Source of the DNA: Bryoerythrophyllum caledonicum | Taxonomy: Eukaryota > Streptophyta > Bryopsida > Pottiales > Pottiaceae | Direction of reading: 5' to 3' | Assembly (NCBI GenBank): GCA_963971425.1 | Contig: OZ020523.1 | Location: forward strand, 17,046,867-17,110,866 | Length of the DNA: 64,000 nucleotides | Shown: positions 47,740 through 57,069 of the stretch, piece by piece | Layout: each line of letters starts with the position of its first letter | Position numbering within the stretch: the stretch's first letter is position 1 | Position numbers and translations under genes: made by a program | Notes under the pieces: model-generated | What the model saw: only the letters and a program-made list of their open reading frames with translations | Databases searched by the model: none | Told to the model about the DNA's origin: nothing

Positions 47740-48061
47740 ACCTATTGATGACTATTTCTACCTTGATTTTATTGGAAAAGATAGTGTTCAAAAGATTCAT
47801 TTTAAAAATTGGAGCAAATCTAATTTTTCCATACCAATTCTTTACCATGGTGCTATGGTATAGTTTTGTCAAGGGGCTGTTGTCAACAAATTTATTCGAT
47901 GTAAAAAGGGGGTGCATATGTTGGCCATCTATAAAAGCTTGAGCAACATGGAAGAAAAATGCATCGGTCGGGTGGCGATTGTCCCATAGCATGTATTCAT
48001 ATTGATTCTCACACAGAGTGGCTTGCAATGCTACCCATCTATGATGCCCTCCTTTGAACAT
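47740..48061 (-). pseudogene. Duplicated last exon of the GDSL esterase gene
   Basis: The minus frame reads CENQYEYMLWDNRHPTDAFF and HVAQAFIDGQHMHP, matching exon 5 of the gene at 42113 (CENRSEYMLWDSLHPTDAF, IAQAFIDGKHMQP). Similarity continues through the 3' flank (47500-47740 with 41830-42110). The upstream part of the exon is degraded and no other exon is seen, so this is a partial 3' duplicate about 5.6 kb from the parent, in the same orientation. Confidence 0.85.
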
Positions 48062-48798
48062 TGTACTAATTTGTCAAAGTTGTGGTTGCCATTGTAGAAA
48101 GGTGATAAATTGTTGGGTATTGTCAAAAGTGTCGTTGTAGATAATAGAAAGCTAATTGGAAGTTATCAAAAATACCAATTTAAGAAAAAAAATCTTGATT
48201 GTGATGTTAATCACACAAGATTTCATTGAGACACCTTATCATTCTTAGAATTTTGCAGCAAATGTTGTCCCTGGAGTTTTGAACTTTTCTTTGATAGATT
48301 ATTTATCATTGGTTCAAAACTACAACTTATAAATCTATAAAAACATTTATAAAGCTGAAAAATCTATGTACAAATCCAAAACTTTTCTCCTTTGTTTCTT
48401 GCTTTTGTTGGCCTTTAAAGATTTATTTTTTGGTTGATTACAAAAATGACCATTGAAATCATAATCAAAATGGTTAATCCAACAAGAGCCATTGCAAAGA
48501 TGAAAACTTGTATAAAAAATTTAATTATTTGAAATGAATCCAATATTATTATTTCAAATATTAAATCTAATTGTTTATATTTTGAGTATTTGAATTTATT
48601 GAAGATTAAACCATTATTTAAATTAAAATGTTAAGGATTCATTAGAGGGGTTATCATATTGAGTTTAAACTCAATAATCATTCCCTAAGCATTGATCACT
48701 CAAGAAATATTTACTAAACATCATTAGTTATTCAAAATTTAAAGTGTTATTTATAAGGTTTATTAGAAAGTCAATACATTGAATCTTCTCTCTTAACC
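48062..48798. other. No gene seen
   Basis: Very AT-rich sequence without recognisable features. Confidence 0.3.
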
Positions 48799-48802
48799 AT
48801 TC

Positions 48803-49399
48803 TGTCGTGCACAAACACATCGTGCAAAGATAACATCGTGCCAACAGGTGAGAGCGCACAATTAGAGGCAAACTCGGAGCAATGGTGACTATACTATCAC
48901 CGTTGCCTCCGTAAACAACGAAAACAATAGTTCACAAAAGAAACTAACAACCTCCAACAACCTAGGCTAGGGAAAAAGAAATAAATACCCAGACCATAAC
49001 ATTTAGTAATTGGTCTACAAGGACCCCTTTACTAACAAATAAGTGATAAACACTCACAAATCACAACAAGTCAAGTCCATGCCACTCTTCAAGAGTGAAA
49101 ACATGATATGGATGAGGCTAACGATGTGCAACACGCACACACCCTCACCTCATCACGTGGGAGACTCAACTTGAGAAAGATGAGTCTCCCTCAACCACAC
49201 GTGGAGGTCACCCGGGTTCCAAGTCCCGAGATGAGGTGTCGAAAGACACCACGGTTGCCCTAGCCGCCACGCGGCACTAAACCTAACCCTAATCTCCCAT
49301 TAGCACTAAGTCTTGGGCTCTCCGGTAACTCCACAACTCTCTAGATGGTTTCTATCCGAATACCATCTATACAAACACCTCCATGCGCCGATCCTGACA
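48803..49399 (-). repeat. Complete 597-bp LTR
   Basis: TG...CA boundaries. The first 231 bases are repeated at 49402-49632 and the last 366 at 60464-60829. Confidence 0.85.
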
Positions 49400-49401
49400 G
49401 C

Positions 49402-49632
49402 TGTCGTGCACAAACACATCGTGCAAAGATAACATCGTGCCAACAGGTGAGAGCGCACAATTAGAGGCAAACTCGGAGCAATGGTGACTATACTATCACC
49501 GTTGCCTCCGTAAACAACGAAAACAATAGTTCACAAAAGAAACTAACAACCTCCAACAACCTAGGCTAGGGAAAAAGAAATAAATACCCAGACCATAACA
49601 TTTAGTAATTGGTCTACAAGGACCCCTTTACT
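49402..49632 (-). repeat. LTR segment X (231 bp), second copy
   Basis: Appears identical to 48803-49033 and is separated from the full LTR by only the dinucleotide GC. On the minus strand the internal domain reaches it through a purine-rich GCGAAGGGGGCGAG stretch at about 49633-49646, which could be the polypurine tract. Confidence 0.85.
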
Positions 49633-49861
49633 CGCCCCCTTCGCCTGTGCTGAAGTCCCTTTCACACCGGCGAACCACACAATTAACGTAAAGTGTATGA
49701 ACGACCGAGCATGAAAACCTCTCAAGTCCAGAAAAATCAAGGTGACCTATAGAAAAGACACTAATAGACCATGTAGACAAAGGATAGGCCGGGTGCAATG
49801 AGAGCCCCATCGTTAATCGCCTCTAACACTTTTAATGGCTAGACCTTGTCTACGTAGACTC

Positions 49862-52800
49862 TTAATGTGCTAAACAATTTGGACACGACCATTGACCTAC
49901 TGGTACCTCTAGAAGAGGTGGGGTTAGACATTCTAGATGCCACCCCGTAGAACACAAGTCACAAATGACCATTGTGGCTGCCCGTTTGGCACTACCACAC
50001 AATTGACATCGCAATCCAGAGGAGATGTGAGAAATACCAGGGTTTACTGTTCCATCAATGTGTGGTAAATGGCAAGGAGCGCAATTGCGTGTGTGATCCT
50101 TCCATATCTTACCATCACGGCCCTCCAACAGTAACACTCCTGAGTGCTTCACCTCACGAACTCGCAAGATCACCCGTCCCGCTGTCACATCCAAGGTGGT
50201 GGGCGCTGCTTGCTGCAAATACACATAGTCTCCAGGAGTAAACCGTCGCACTTGCGGTCGGTAGCCTCCTCCCCGTATTGTAGCATAACGCAACGTATCC
50301 CGATGTTGAGCAATGGAAAGATTCTCCAATGCCATAGGCATCACCCGTTTGAACAAATCCGCACGTTGCTCACACACTTGAGCCCACGTATCTGGATTGT
50401 CCATGTTAGCCAACACGGTGTCAGCATCCGCCTGAATGGCCTTCGGTAATACCGGTTGCCTTCCAAACAACAACAAGTAAGGAGAAAAGGACGCCAAAGA
50501 TGCTTGCTTGCTAAACCGGTAGCCCATAGCTATCCACGGTAATTGCAAGTCCCAATCTTGATGATGTCCCTTCTTCAAACTATACTTCCGAAGCCCCCTC
50601 TTGACGGTTTGCACCATGCGCTCCGCCAAGCCATCCGCTTCGGGGTGATCCCTCGAAGTAGTGCGGTGATCTATCATCGCTCGCTCACACAACGTTTGAA
50701 ACTCACCCAAGAATTCCCTTCCTTGGTCTGTGAGAACTTCCGCTGGAGCTCCAAAGCGGCTCAATACACGATCGAGAAAAGAGTAAGCGGCCCCCTCACT
50801 AAACTTGTCAGGCAACGCCACCAACTCTATCCATTTCGAGAAGTGCTCGATCATCACCAATACATACTTGTTGTGTCGAGGTGTCACTGGCAACGGACCA
50901 GCAAAATCTAAGCTCCACCTATATCCCAAGCCCATAATTGGCAATGGTTGCAATTGTGGCATCGGAGCGTTAAAAGACGCTCGCACACGATCACAAATCA
51001 TACACCGGGCTATCAAGGCTTGAACTTGAATTTGCATACCTCGCCACCAATAGTGAAGCTGGAGCAAGCTATAAGTCCTCCGCACTCCAAAGTGCCCAAG
51101 GTCTTCATGCGTGTCCTTGATGAGCTTCACTCTCTCCAATGGAGTTGGCACAACCTTTCGCGTGCCATCCGGCCACACCCTCACAAGGTGAATCCTCTCC
51201 CACACAAACCGTTTGGCTCGTTGTGAGACCCGATCTCTCTCCTTAGCGGACCACGCAAGCACCACTTCTCCATTCTTTAGAAAATGCATCACGTTCCTGT
51301 CTTCAAAGATGTCTTTGGCGCCCCCAGATTCTTCACCGCCATCCTCATCTACCGTGGCCACAGTAGAAGCTCCGGTGTCATCTCCACGCATCGCCAATAC
51401 ACTTAGAAAGGCCGAACTATGCCAACCTGGCAACGGATCGGCTTCATCCTCCCCGTGCCACCTAGCGCCCGTAGCATCCGCTTGGTTTGGAATTGGATTG
51501 CGGCTAAGGCCGTCGGCATCCATATTCACCAATCCCGCTCTGTGCACCACCTTGAAGTCGTATTCCATCAACATCAAGGCCCACCGCGCTAGCTTGCCTG
51601 TTAGTTTGTCAGACTCCATCAACCACTTTAAAGGTTGATGATCCGTGACTAACAAGAACTCGTTACCATAAAGGTAACATCGAAAATGAGCAATTGCCCA
51701 TATGGCAGCCAAACACTCCCCTTCATACGAGCTATACTGGGCCTCCGCATTATTGTTGGACCGGCCGGCGTACGCAATGACAAACTCCTTCCCGTCGTCA
51801 TCCATTTGCGTCAACACCGCACCAATTCCCAATGCGCTCCAATCTGTGTGTAGCTGGTATGTCCTTCCGGCTATTGGCCTTCGAAGTATAGGTGCCGATG
51901 CCAAACGGTCCTTCAACTCTTGAAAGGCCACCTCTTGCTCATCTCCCCATATCCAAGGTTGATCATTCCTTGTCAACATGGTTAATGGCTTGGCAATAGC
52001 ACTGAAAGTCTTCACAAACTTTCTATAGTAATTACACAACCCCAAGAATGCACGTAGCCTACTAATATCCCTTGGTCTAGGAATAGACATCACTACTTCA
52101 ATTTTACTAGCTACCACACCCAATCCACTTGGATATATCATGTGGCCTAAGTACTCGATGCGGTCAAAGTAGAATTTGCACTTACCAGGGTGCAACTTCA
52201 AACCGTGGAGCCTCAATCTAGCAAACACTTCCATCAAGTGTAGCCTATGTTGCCTTCGATTCGTGCTAAAGACAACGATGTCGTCAATGTAGCATCTCAC
52301 GAAATCCAAGCCCGAGAATACTCGGTCCATAACCCTCTGGAATTCGGCAGGGGCATTCTTCAATCCAAATGGTAAGAATTTCCATTGGAACAACCGGTCC
52401 TTCCCATCTTTGTCAATGCCCCAGAACGCGGTCTTCTCCTTGTCTTCCTCTCTCAGTCCAATCTGGTGGTATCCAGAGCGCAAGTCCAACGTACTAAATA
52501 CCTTGGCGTGACCAATAGCCTCAAAGTTCTCCTCCGGCGTTGGCATCGCATAACGATCCGACTTGGTGAATTTGTTAATCCTCCTATAGTCCCCGCACAT
52601 CCTCTTCTCGGTCCAATTACCGTAGATATCTTTCTTGGATGGCATAACCGTCGCCGATGCATACTCGCAATCCGGTGGAGCCAACTCCACTAGCCCCGCA
52701 GCCACCAACTCCTCCGTACGAGCACGTATCATCCTCCGTTCAACGTCGCTATACTTGTACGGCTTCCGGTATATTGGTGCTTTGTCCGTCAAATTGATAT

Positions 52801-52942
52801 GTACTTCTTGCCCCTTCAATATTCCAAGATCTTCAAGACTAAAGGCAAAACAATCTAAGTACTCCCTGAGGAACTCATGTTCCTCTCTCTCAACTGCTCC
52901 ATCCGCCAGGCCTACCATCGGTTTCCAAGTATCCTTGGTCAC
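49862..52942 (-). CDS. Gypsy Pol: reverse transcriptase, RNase H, integrase and C-terminal PHD finger
   Basis: An intact 1026-codon frame, in the same frame as the upstream ORF and separated from it by one UAG, so it is probably made as a readthrough fusion; the ATG at 52942 is not needed. RT spans about 90-270 with FLPFGLKNAPAEFQ and the catalytic YIDD (218-221). RNase H has D367, E399 or E407, and D434 (LVTDHQPL). Integrase has an HHCC zinc site (H612, H617, C647, C650) and core residues D679, D739 and E775, the last two 35 residues apart. After the C-terminal beta region, residues 979-1023 form a PHD finger with C979, C982, C994, C997, H1002, C1005, C1020 and C1023 and the WHLEC core. Chromodomains are the usual C-terminal module in plant gypsy integrases, so a PHD finger is unusual. 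All catalytic residues are present. Confidence 0.95.
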   Translation of the reverse strand: MTKDTWKPMVGLADGAVEREEHEFLREYLDCFAFSLEDLGILKGQEVHINLTDKAPIYRKPYKYSDVERRMIRARTEELVAAGLVELAPPDCEYASATVMPSKKDIYGNWTEKRMCGDYRRINKFTKSDRYAMPTPEENFEAIGHAKVFSTLDLRSGYHQIGLREEDKEKTAFWGIDKDGKDRLFQWKFLPFGLKNAPAEFQRVMDRVFSGLDFVRCYIDDIVVFSTNRRQHRLHLMEVFARLRLHGLKLHPGKCKFYFDRIEYLGHMIYPSGLGVVASKIEVVMSIPRPRDISRLRAFLGLCNYYRKFVKTFSAIAKPLTMLTRNDQPWIWGDEQEVAFQELKDRLASAPILRRPIAGRTYQLHTDWSALGIGAVLTQMDDDGKEFVIAYAGRSNNNAEAQYSSYEGECLAAIWAIAHFRCYLYGNEFLLVTDHQPLKWLMESDKLTGKLARWALMLMEYDFKVVHRAGLVNMDADGLSRNPIPNQADATGARWHGEDEADPLPGWHSSAFLSVLAMRGDDTGASTVATVDEDGGEESGGAKDIFEDRNVMHFLKNGEVVLAWSAKERDRVSQRAKRFVWERIHLVRVWPDGTRKVVPTPLERVKLIKDTHEDLGHFGVRRTYSLLQLHYWWRGMQIQVQALIARCMICDRVRASFNAPMPQLQPLPIMGLGYRWSLDFAGPLPVTPRHNKYVLVMIEHFSKWIELVALPDKFSEGAAYSFLDRVLSRFGAPAEVLTDQGREFLGEFQTLCERAMIDHRTTSRDHPEADGLAERMVQTVKRGLRKYSLKKGHHQDWDLQLPWIAMGYRFSKQASLASFSPYLLLFGRQPVLPKAIQADADTVLANMDNPDTWAQVCEQRADLFKRVMPMALENLSIAQHRDTLRYATIRGGGYRPQVRRFTPGDYVYLQQAAPTTLDVTAGRVILRVREVKHSGVLLLEGRDGKIWKDHTRNCAPCHLPHIDGTVNPGISHISSGLRCQLCGSAKRAATMVICDLCSTGWHLECLTPPLLEVPVGQWSCPNCLAH
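49874..50008 (-). other. PHD finger at the integrase C-terminus
   Basis: Cys4-His-Cys3 spacing (C-x2-C, C-x2-C, H-x2-C, C-x2-C) with ICDLCSTGWHLECL between the second and third pairs. PHD fingers commonly bind histone H3 tails. Here the finger could steer integration, by analogy with integrase chromodomains. Confidence 0.9.
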
Positions 52943-52987
52943 CGCCTCCTTCGGTTCCTTTGGAGCAGGATTCTCCTTCCTTGGTTG

Positions 52988-52990
52988 CTA
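52988..52990 (-). promoter_or_regulatory. Probable programmed UAG readthrough site between Gag-Pro-MTase and Pol
   Basis: The minus-strand codons are ATC CAA TAG CAA CCA AGG. This fits the tobamovirus-type readthrough context UAG-CAR-YYA, including the upstream CAA. The next 15 codons are open and lead in frame into Pol. It would give a low ratio of Gag-Pro-MTase-Pol to Gag-Pro-MTase. Confidence 0.75.
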
Positions 52991-55900
52991 TTGGATGCCA
53001 TGCGAAGGAGAATCCTCTCCTTCCACCTCCACCAAGCTTCCAAGTCCTTCCAATTGGCATAGTTTGCCAATTCTCTCCCTTTGGTGAGTTGTGTGTTCTC
53101 CCACGAACACAGCCTCCTCCAAATCCTTCGTTTGGTGGGCCAATTCCCTACTTCGGTTCCAATCCTTCACTCCATGAAGAGGATCCTCAGTCTTGGGTGT
53201 CGCGAAAAGGTTCGCGGAGCTCCACATATTCCATGGGTGAAGTGCCAAGGCCTTCTCGCCCCCAACCACTTTGCCTGTTACCTTGACAGAGACAAATGGT
53301 TCTCCGGCCGCCCGCAACTCATAAGACCCCATGTAACCAGTAAAACTAGAAGCCAACCGCTTCTGTTCTGCCACTAGCAACGAAACGATCCACGTCAAGC
53401 AATTTAAGTCCATCGCTTGCCCAAGTAAAAATCGCCGTTGGTGCTCCGAGATCCCGGGTGCATCGGTAGTGCCCGTGGAAAATCCCATGGCTCTCTCCCG
53501 TTCATCCGCATTAGGCTCCACCATCTCTTGAGACAAGGAATCCCACACAAGACCCGGGCCGTTATCCTTAAAGGCATACGACCGAGCAAAACTAACCAAC
53601 GTGGGCAATGCCCTACGTGGTTCTCCTTTGCGGTTGACGACCGCCAAAGGTGCTTGGTCGTCATGATAAACGCGCCGCGGTGCCCTGTGAGGATCCAAAA
53701 TATCACTCACGTAGACATCCGGCCGTTTAATTCGACCCACAACGGACTGTAACAACTCTTGAGGTGCTAAATTCGTCCACCACAATCGCGGGCGATGTGC
53801 TCGCGATCCCACCGCAGCTGCATCCAACAATACGGGCATACCCAGAGTCTGGTGTATGCGGTGCATGCCCTCTAATGTCCTCGACCTCGAGCTACTCATC
53901 ACTGGTACATTCTCCACAATGTAACCTGGTGGTCGCTTCTGAGAGGTTTGAAGCAAAGACAATACCCGAATCATATCATGAAACCGCGAAGAACGAGTGT
54001 CTTTCAACCCGTTTTGATGTCCAGCCATTGACAATCCTTGACATGGCCATCCCGCGATGACAAGGTCCACATGGCCAACACGTTGAATATCCTCTGCTGA
54101 AAGCAAAGCAATATCACCAACAAGAGTAGAAAATGAAGTCTTGATGGCACTAGTGGCCAACAAGTTTGGAAATTGGGTCCTCAATCGCCGTGAATGCCGC
54201 TTAGCCACGTGCCTTGCTGCCTCATCAACATCTACGTAGATGTAGCGTTTGACCTTCATCCCTGCTTGCAGCACTGCCGCCAAGCCACTTCCAATCCCTC
54301 CGAACAACTCCAACAACACAATACCATCCTCTGGTACCTTCCACTGAATGGTGGAAGTGTCTAGACGTCGGCCCAAGTCTTGGTCCACTCGAGAATCATA
54401 TTCCGATTGTGGGAGTATCGAATGCTGCCAAGCATCTTCAATGACCTGTGCCGCATCCTTCTGAAGTTGAGTCGTGGTCCTCCACGCTGCTTCTATGCCA
54501 GGTTGATACATCTCTGTATCTCCACCACTTGTGTCACCCACTTGGGCATCCATCTCGTGAAGTGTAGGAGTATCCATCGAGAAAGTAGCACAACCCTTGT
54601 GAAAGCATGATGGTCCCACATCCATACCTCCTGAGAAGGCAAACACGTCTGCAAGATTGCCAGTCAGAACTCGAATAAAACGAGCTGGCAGCTGAGCCTT
54701 CCGCCCATCTCCTGCTTGCCATCCTGGTCTATAACTTGCGGTTTCCTCCCAGAAATCCAAGGTGAACCCCATGGGGTATAGCACCGCCGAGCCCACCAAG
54801 ACATCGTATGACTTGGCCTCCGTTACTATAGCTTTCACCTTCATAAAGCTTGCATCCTCGACGTCATCTTCGTTGAGTCGTAAAATCAACTCTTCCTTTG
54901 TGATGCCTGTAGCATGCTCCGTACCCCCCATGGAAGTGCTAATTGTCCATGGACACTTCTCCAAAGTGTCCCCAGTCAAACCCAACCCCTCACGGGCAGA
55001 TGCTCCCAGCATCAATGGTTGAGCTCCTGAATCCAAAAGCACTCGTCGAGGCACAAATACCCTCCCCTTGGGCCCAACAAGTTGGAAAATCCCCTGGGAG
55101 TTGTCAACCACCACCACACCAGGTGTAATGGATGACCTCTCGATTGCAGGTCTGGCGGCCATGGTCTTGACACGCATAGCTGCTGAAAGCAGCCCCTCCA
55201 CGTTGTCCTCTTGACTCTTATCCACCTCTCCTTCAATCACTTCCGTCTTCAACGCATTGACGCCCGTGGAGTCACCCGACTCACACATTTGAGCCGCCAT
55301 CTTGAAGACCGCCGCTGCATTGAAGCCCTCTTGTGACATCAATTTAGCAGAAAATAATGAAGCCTCACAAACCACGTTTGCTGCTTCTCTCACCACCGTA
55401 GTTGGTGGCTCTACAATCCCAACGGTAGGACGAGTTGTTGACACCCCCCGACGCGTTGGAGGCACCATGGAAGATGTTGGCACCATCTCCTCCAACGTGA
55501 AAGACTCTGGCAATCGAGCTTGCCGGTTGTCCTTTCCATGTTGAGGATCCAAGGTTGGACTTGCTCCACGTGGAACCTCCTTCGTCACCGGTGTTTGACT
55601 CCGCGTAAGGGCATAAGCCTCCCGTGAGCCATCCGTGATAGCAAGTGCCATGCCACTTAGCATATAGTCCCCGAATTCGTCATCTTCGAGCCTAAACCCG
55701 CCCCCAGCATGAAAACTAGGAGTGACTTGGGGCTTCTCACTTACTGAAGCAGCATTCGCGCTCATGGCCGCCATCTTAGCCTCCAACTCCGCGAATTTGG
55801 ACTTCCAGCCTTTCTTGTCTCCTCCCGAAGACTTGGACTCTTTCTCCTTGTTGCTTGCCTTGGTTCCCTTGCCTCCAGAAGGCTTCAACTCCGGGTGAAG

Positions 55901-56983
55901 CTTCCAACACTTCGCCTCGGAATGCCCCTTGGCACCACAACCAGAGCAATAGCCACCGGTTTGAGGGGTAGATGACTTACTTTCCTTGCAATCCTTCTTC
56001 AAATGCCCCGGTTTGCCACAACTAAAGCATAATGCTTCAGTGTCGGTGGCATAGGAGGGAACCGAAGCCTTGGCCACCTTGACCTTTTCAGGAATCTTCT
56101 CTTCACGTTTGAGAAATCCCATGGCCGCTTTCTCCTCCAATAAATTGATCTCAATTCTCTCGGAAGTCTCGAATACAAATCTCAAAGTCGGTGGCTCACC
56201 CAATCGCAATGCCTCATTGCGAACTAAGGTCTTCAACTCCTTCTCTAGGATGTTGTACCAGTGCTGCACCGCTTGCTGCTCCGTGACTCCGTGAGTGGCA
56301 GAAATCAGTCTCCGCAATCTCGCATGAGCTTCTCGCAAGGATTCATCTCCTCCTCGCGCAAAAGACCTCAATGCCTTCATCTTATCCGCCCGTTGACCTT
56401 GATAGTCTCGACGGATCTGTGTGAAGAACATGGCCGTAGGGTTAAACGGAGGTGGAATAGCCACCGTTTCCATCGGTTGGCTCAAGTCCTCGGCACCACT
56501 CGTGCCCTCCTCCTGCTTCCCCTTTCCCACACGTGATGGCACACTCGGCGCTCCGCCGAATACATCCGCGTAATTCGGTGCATAGAAATCCCTCCATGCC
56601 AATATCTCTGTGAGGTGAGCCGCCTCGAATTCTCCATAATCCGCTAACGGAGCTCCCTCTAGACATCCAAATAACGCCCTCCACACCATGTAAGGGTTGA
56701 AGTTGGGGTTGCGAGACTTCTGGAGTTCACACCACATGGTGAACTCCCTCTTGAAGTCATCCGCTTCGATAGTGCCCGTGGCACCCGAAAACCGTCGCAC
56801 CCCCCGTTCTCCTCCTCCATATGGTGAAGCCATCTCCTCCCAATCAAAAATTGATTGCAAAGGTTTTCTTGGTGGGGAACTTGCACTACGTACCAAAGAT
56901 TCCACCACAAACTCACGTTCTTCTACTATCGGTTGAACCGTATCCTCCTCTTCCTTCGATTGAGTGGTAACTTCCTCCACCAC
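52988..56983 (-). CDS. Gag, zinc knuckles, aspartic protease and C5 cytosine DNA methyltransferase
   Basis: An intact 1331-codon frame. Residues 1-300 are gag (PPPFNPTAMFFTQI at 178-191). Two CCHC knuckles are at 319-332 (CFSCGKPGHLKKDC) and 346-359 (CSGCGAKGHSEAKC). A lysine-rich linker follows, then the aspartic protease active site LLDSGAQ at 649-655. Residues 885-1210 are a complete canonical-order C5 methyltransferase: motif I VLLELFGGIGSG (889-900), motif IV WPCQGLS with the catalytic Cys at 981, motif VI ENV (1024-1026), motif VIII RAHRPRLWW (1061-1069) and a motif X region RRFLLGQAMDLN (1183-1194). The DAAxVGSRAHRPR and ERAMGF..TDA..RRFLLG phrases resemble DNMT3-type enzymes. The first ATG in this frame is at 56833; translation may instead enter by frameshift from the leader ORF. 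It could methylate the element's own cDNA or host DNA. Confidence 0.95.
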   Translation of the reverse strand: MVEEVTTQSKEEEDTVQPIVEEREFVVESLVRSASSPPRKPLQSIFDWEEMASPYGGGERGVRRFSGATGTIEADDFKREFTMWCELQKSRNPNFNPYMVWRALFGCLEGAPLADYGEFEAAHLTEILAWRDFYAPNYADVFGGAPSVPSRVGKGKQEEGTSGAEDLSQPMETVAIPPPFNPTAMFFTQIRRDYQGQRADKMKALRSFARGGDESLREAHARLRRLISATHGVTEQQAVQHWYNILEKELKTLVRNEALRLGEPPTLRFVFETSERIEINLLEEKAAMGFLKREEKIPEKVKVAKASVPSYATDTEALCFSCGKPGHLKKDCKESKSSTPQTGGYCSGCGAKGHSEAKCWKLHPELKPSGGKGTKASNKEKESKSSGGDKKGWKSKFAELEAKMAAMSANAASVSEKPQVTPSFHAGGGFRLEDDEFGDYMLSGMALAITDGSREAYALTRSQTPVTKEVPRGASPTLDPQHGKDNRQARLPESFTLEEMVPTSSMVPPTRRGVSTTRPTVGIVEPPTTVVREAANVVCEASLFSAKLMSQEGFNAAAVFKMAAQMCESGDSTGVNALKTEVIEGEVDKSQEDNVEGLLSAAMRVKTMAARPAIERSSITPGVVVVDNSQGIFQLVGPKGRVFVPRRVLLDSGAQPLMLGASAREGLGLTGDTLEKCPWTISTSMGGTEHATGITKEELILRLNEDDVEDASFMKVKAIVTEAKSYDVLVGSAVLYPMGFTLDFWEETASYRPGWQAGDGRKAQLPARFIRVLTGNLADVFAFSGGMDVGPSCFHKGCATFSMDTPTLHEMDAQVGDTSGGDTEMYQPGIEAAWRTTTQLQKDAAQVIEDAWQHSILPQSEYDSRVDQDLGRRLDTSTIQWKVPEDGIVLLELFGGIGSGLAAVLQAGMKVKRYIYVDVDEAARHVAKRHSRRLRTQFPNLLATSAIKTSFSTLVGDIALLSAEDIQRVGHVDLVIAGWPCQGLSMAGHQNGLKDTRSSRFHDMIRVLSLLQTSQKRPPGYIVENVPVMSSSRSRTLEGMHRIHQTLGMPVLLDAAAVGSRAHRPRLWWTNLAPQELLQSVVGRIKRPDVYVSDILDPHRAPRRVYHDDQAPLAVVNRKGEPRRALPTLVSFARSYAFKDNGPGLVWDSLSQEMVEPNADERERAMGFSTGTTDAPGISEHQRRFLLGQAMDLNCLTWIVSLLVAEQKRLASSFTGYMGSYELRAAGEPFVSVKVTGKVVGGEKALALHPWNMWSSANLFATPKTEDPLHGVKDWNRSRELAHQTKDLEEAVFVGEHTTHQRERIGKLCQLEGLGSLVEVEGEDSPSHGIQ
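53354..54331 (-). other. C5 DNA methyltransferase domain, all catalytic motifs present
   Basis: Encodes residues about 885-1210 of the ORF. Motif order is I, IV, VI, VIII, then X, so it is not the rearranged order of plant DRM enzymes. The distance from PCQ to ENV (43 residues) and the DNMT3-like VIII and X phrases suggest a de novo-type enzyme. Confidence 0.9.
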
Positions 56984-57069
56984 TCGTTCACGAACGCCTA
57001 CCGCAAATGGGGTGTTTCTCCGAGTGAAACCGGGCCCCTTCCACGTCTCCAGATTGAGAATTGGTTAGC

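Noticed and set aside
51213..53377. Plus-strand frames of 70-150 codons opposite pol
   Set aside because: Shadows of the intact minus-strand ORFs; no independent motif.
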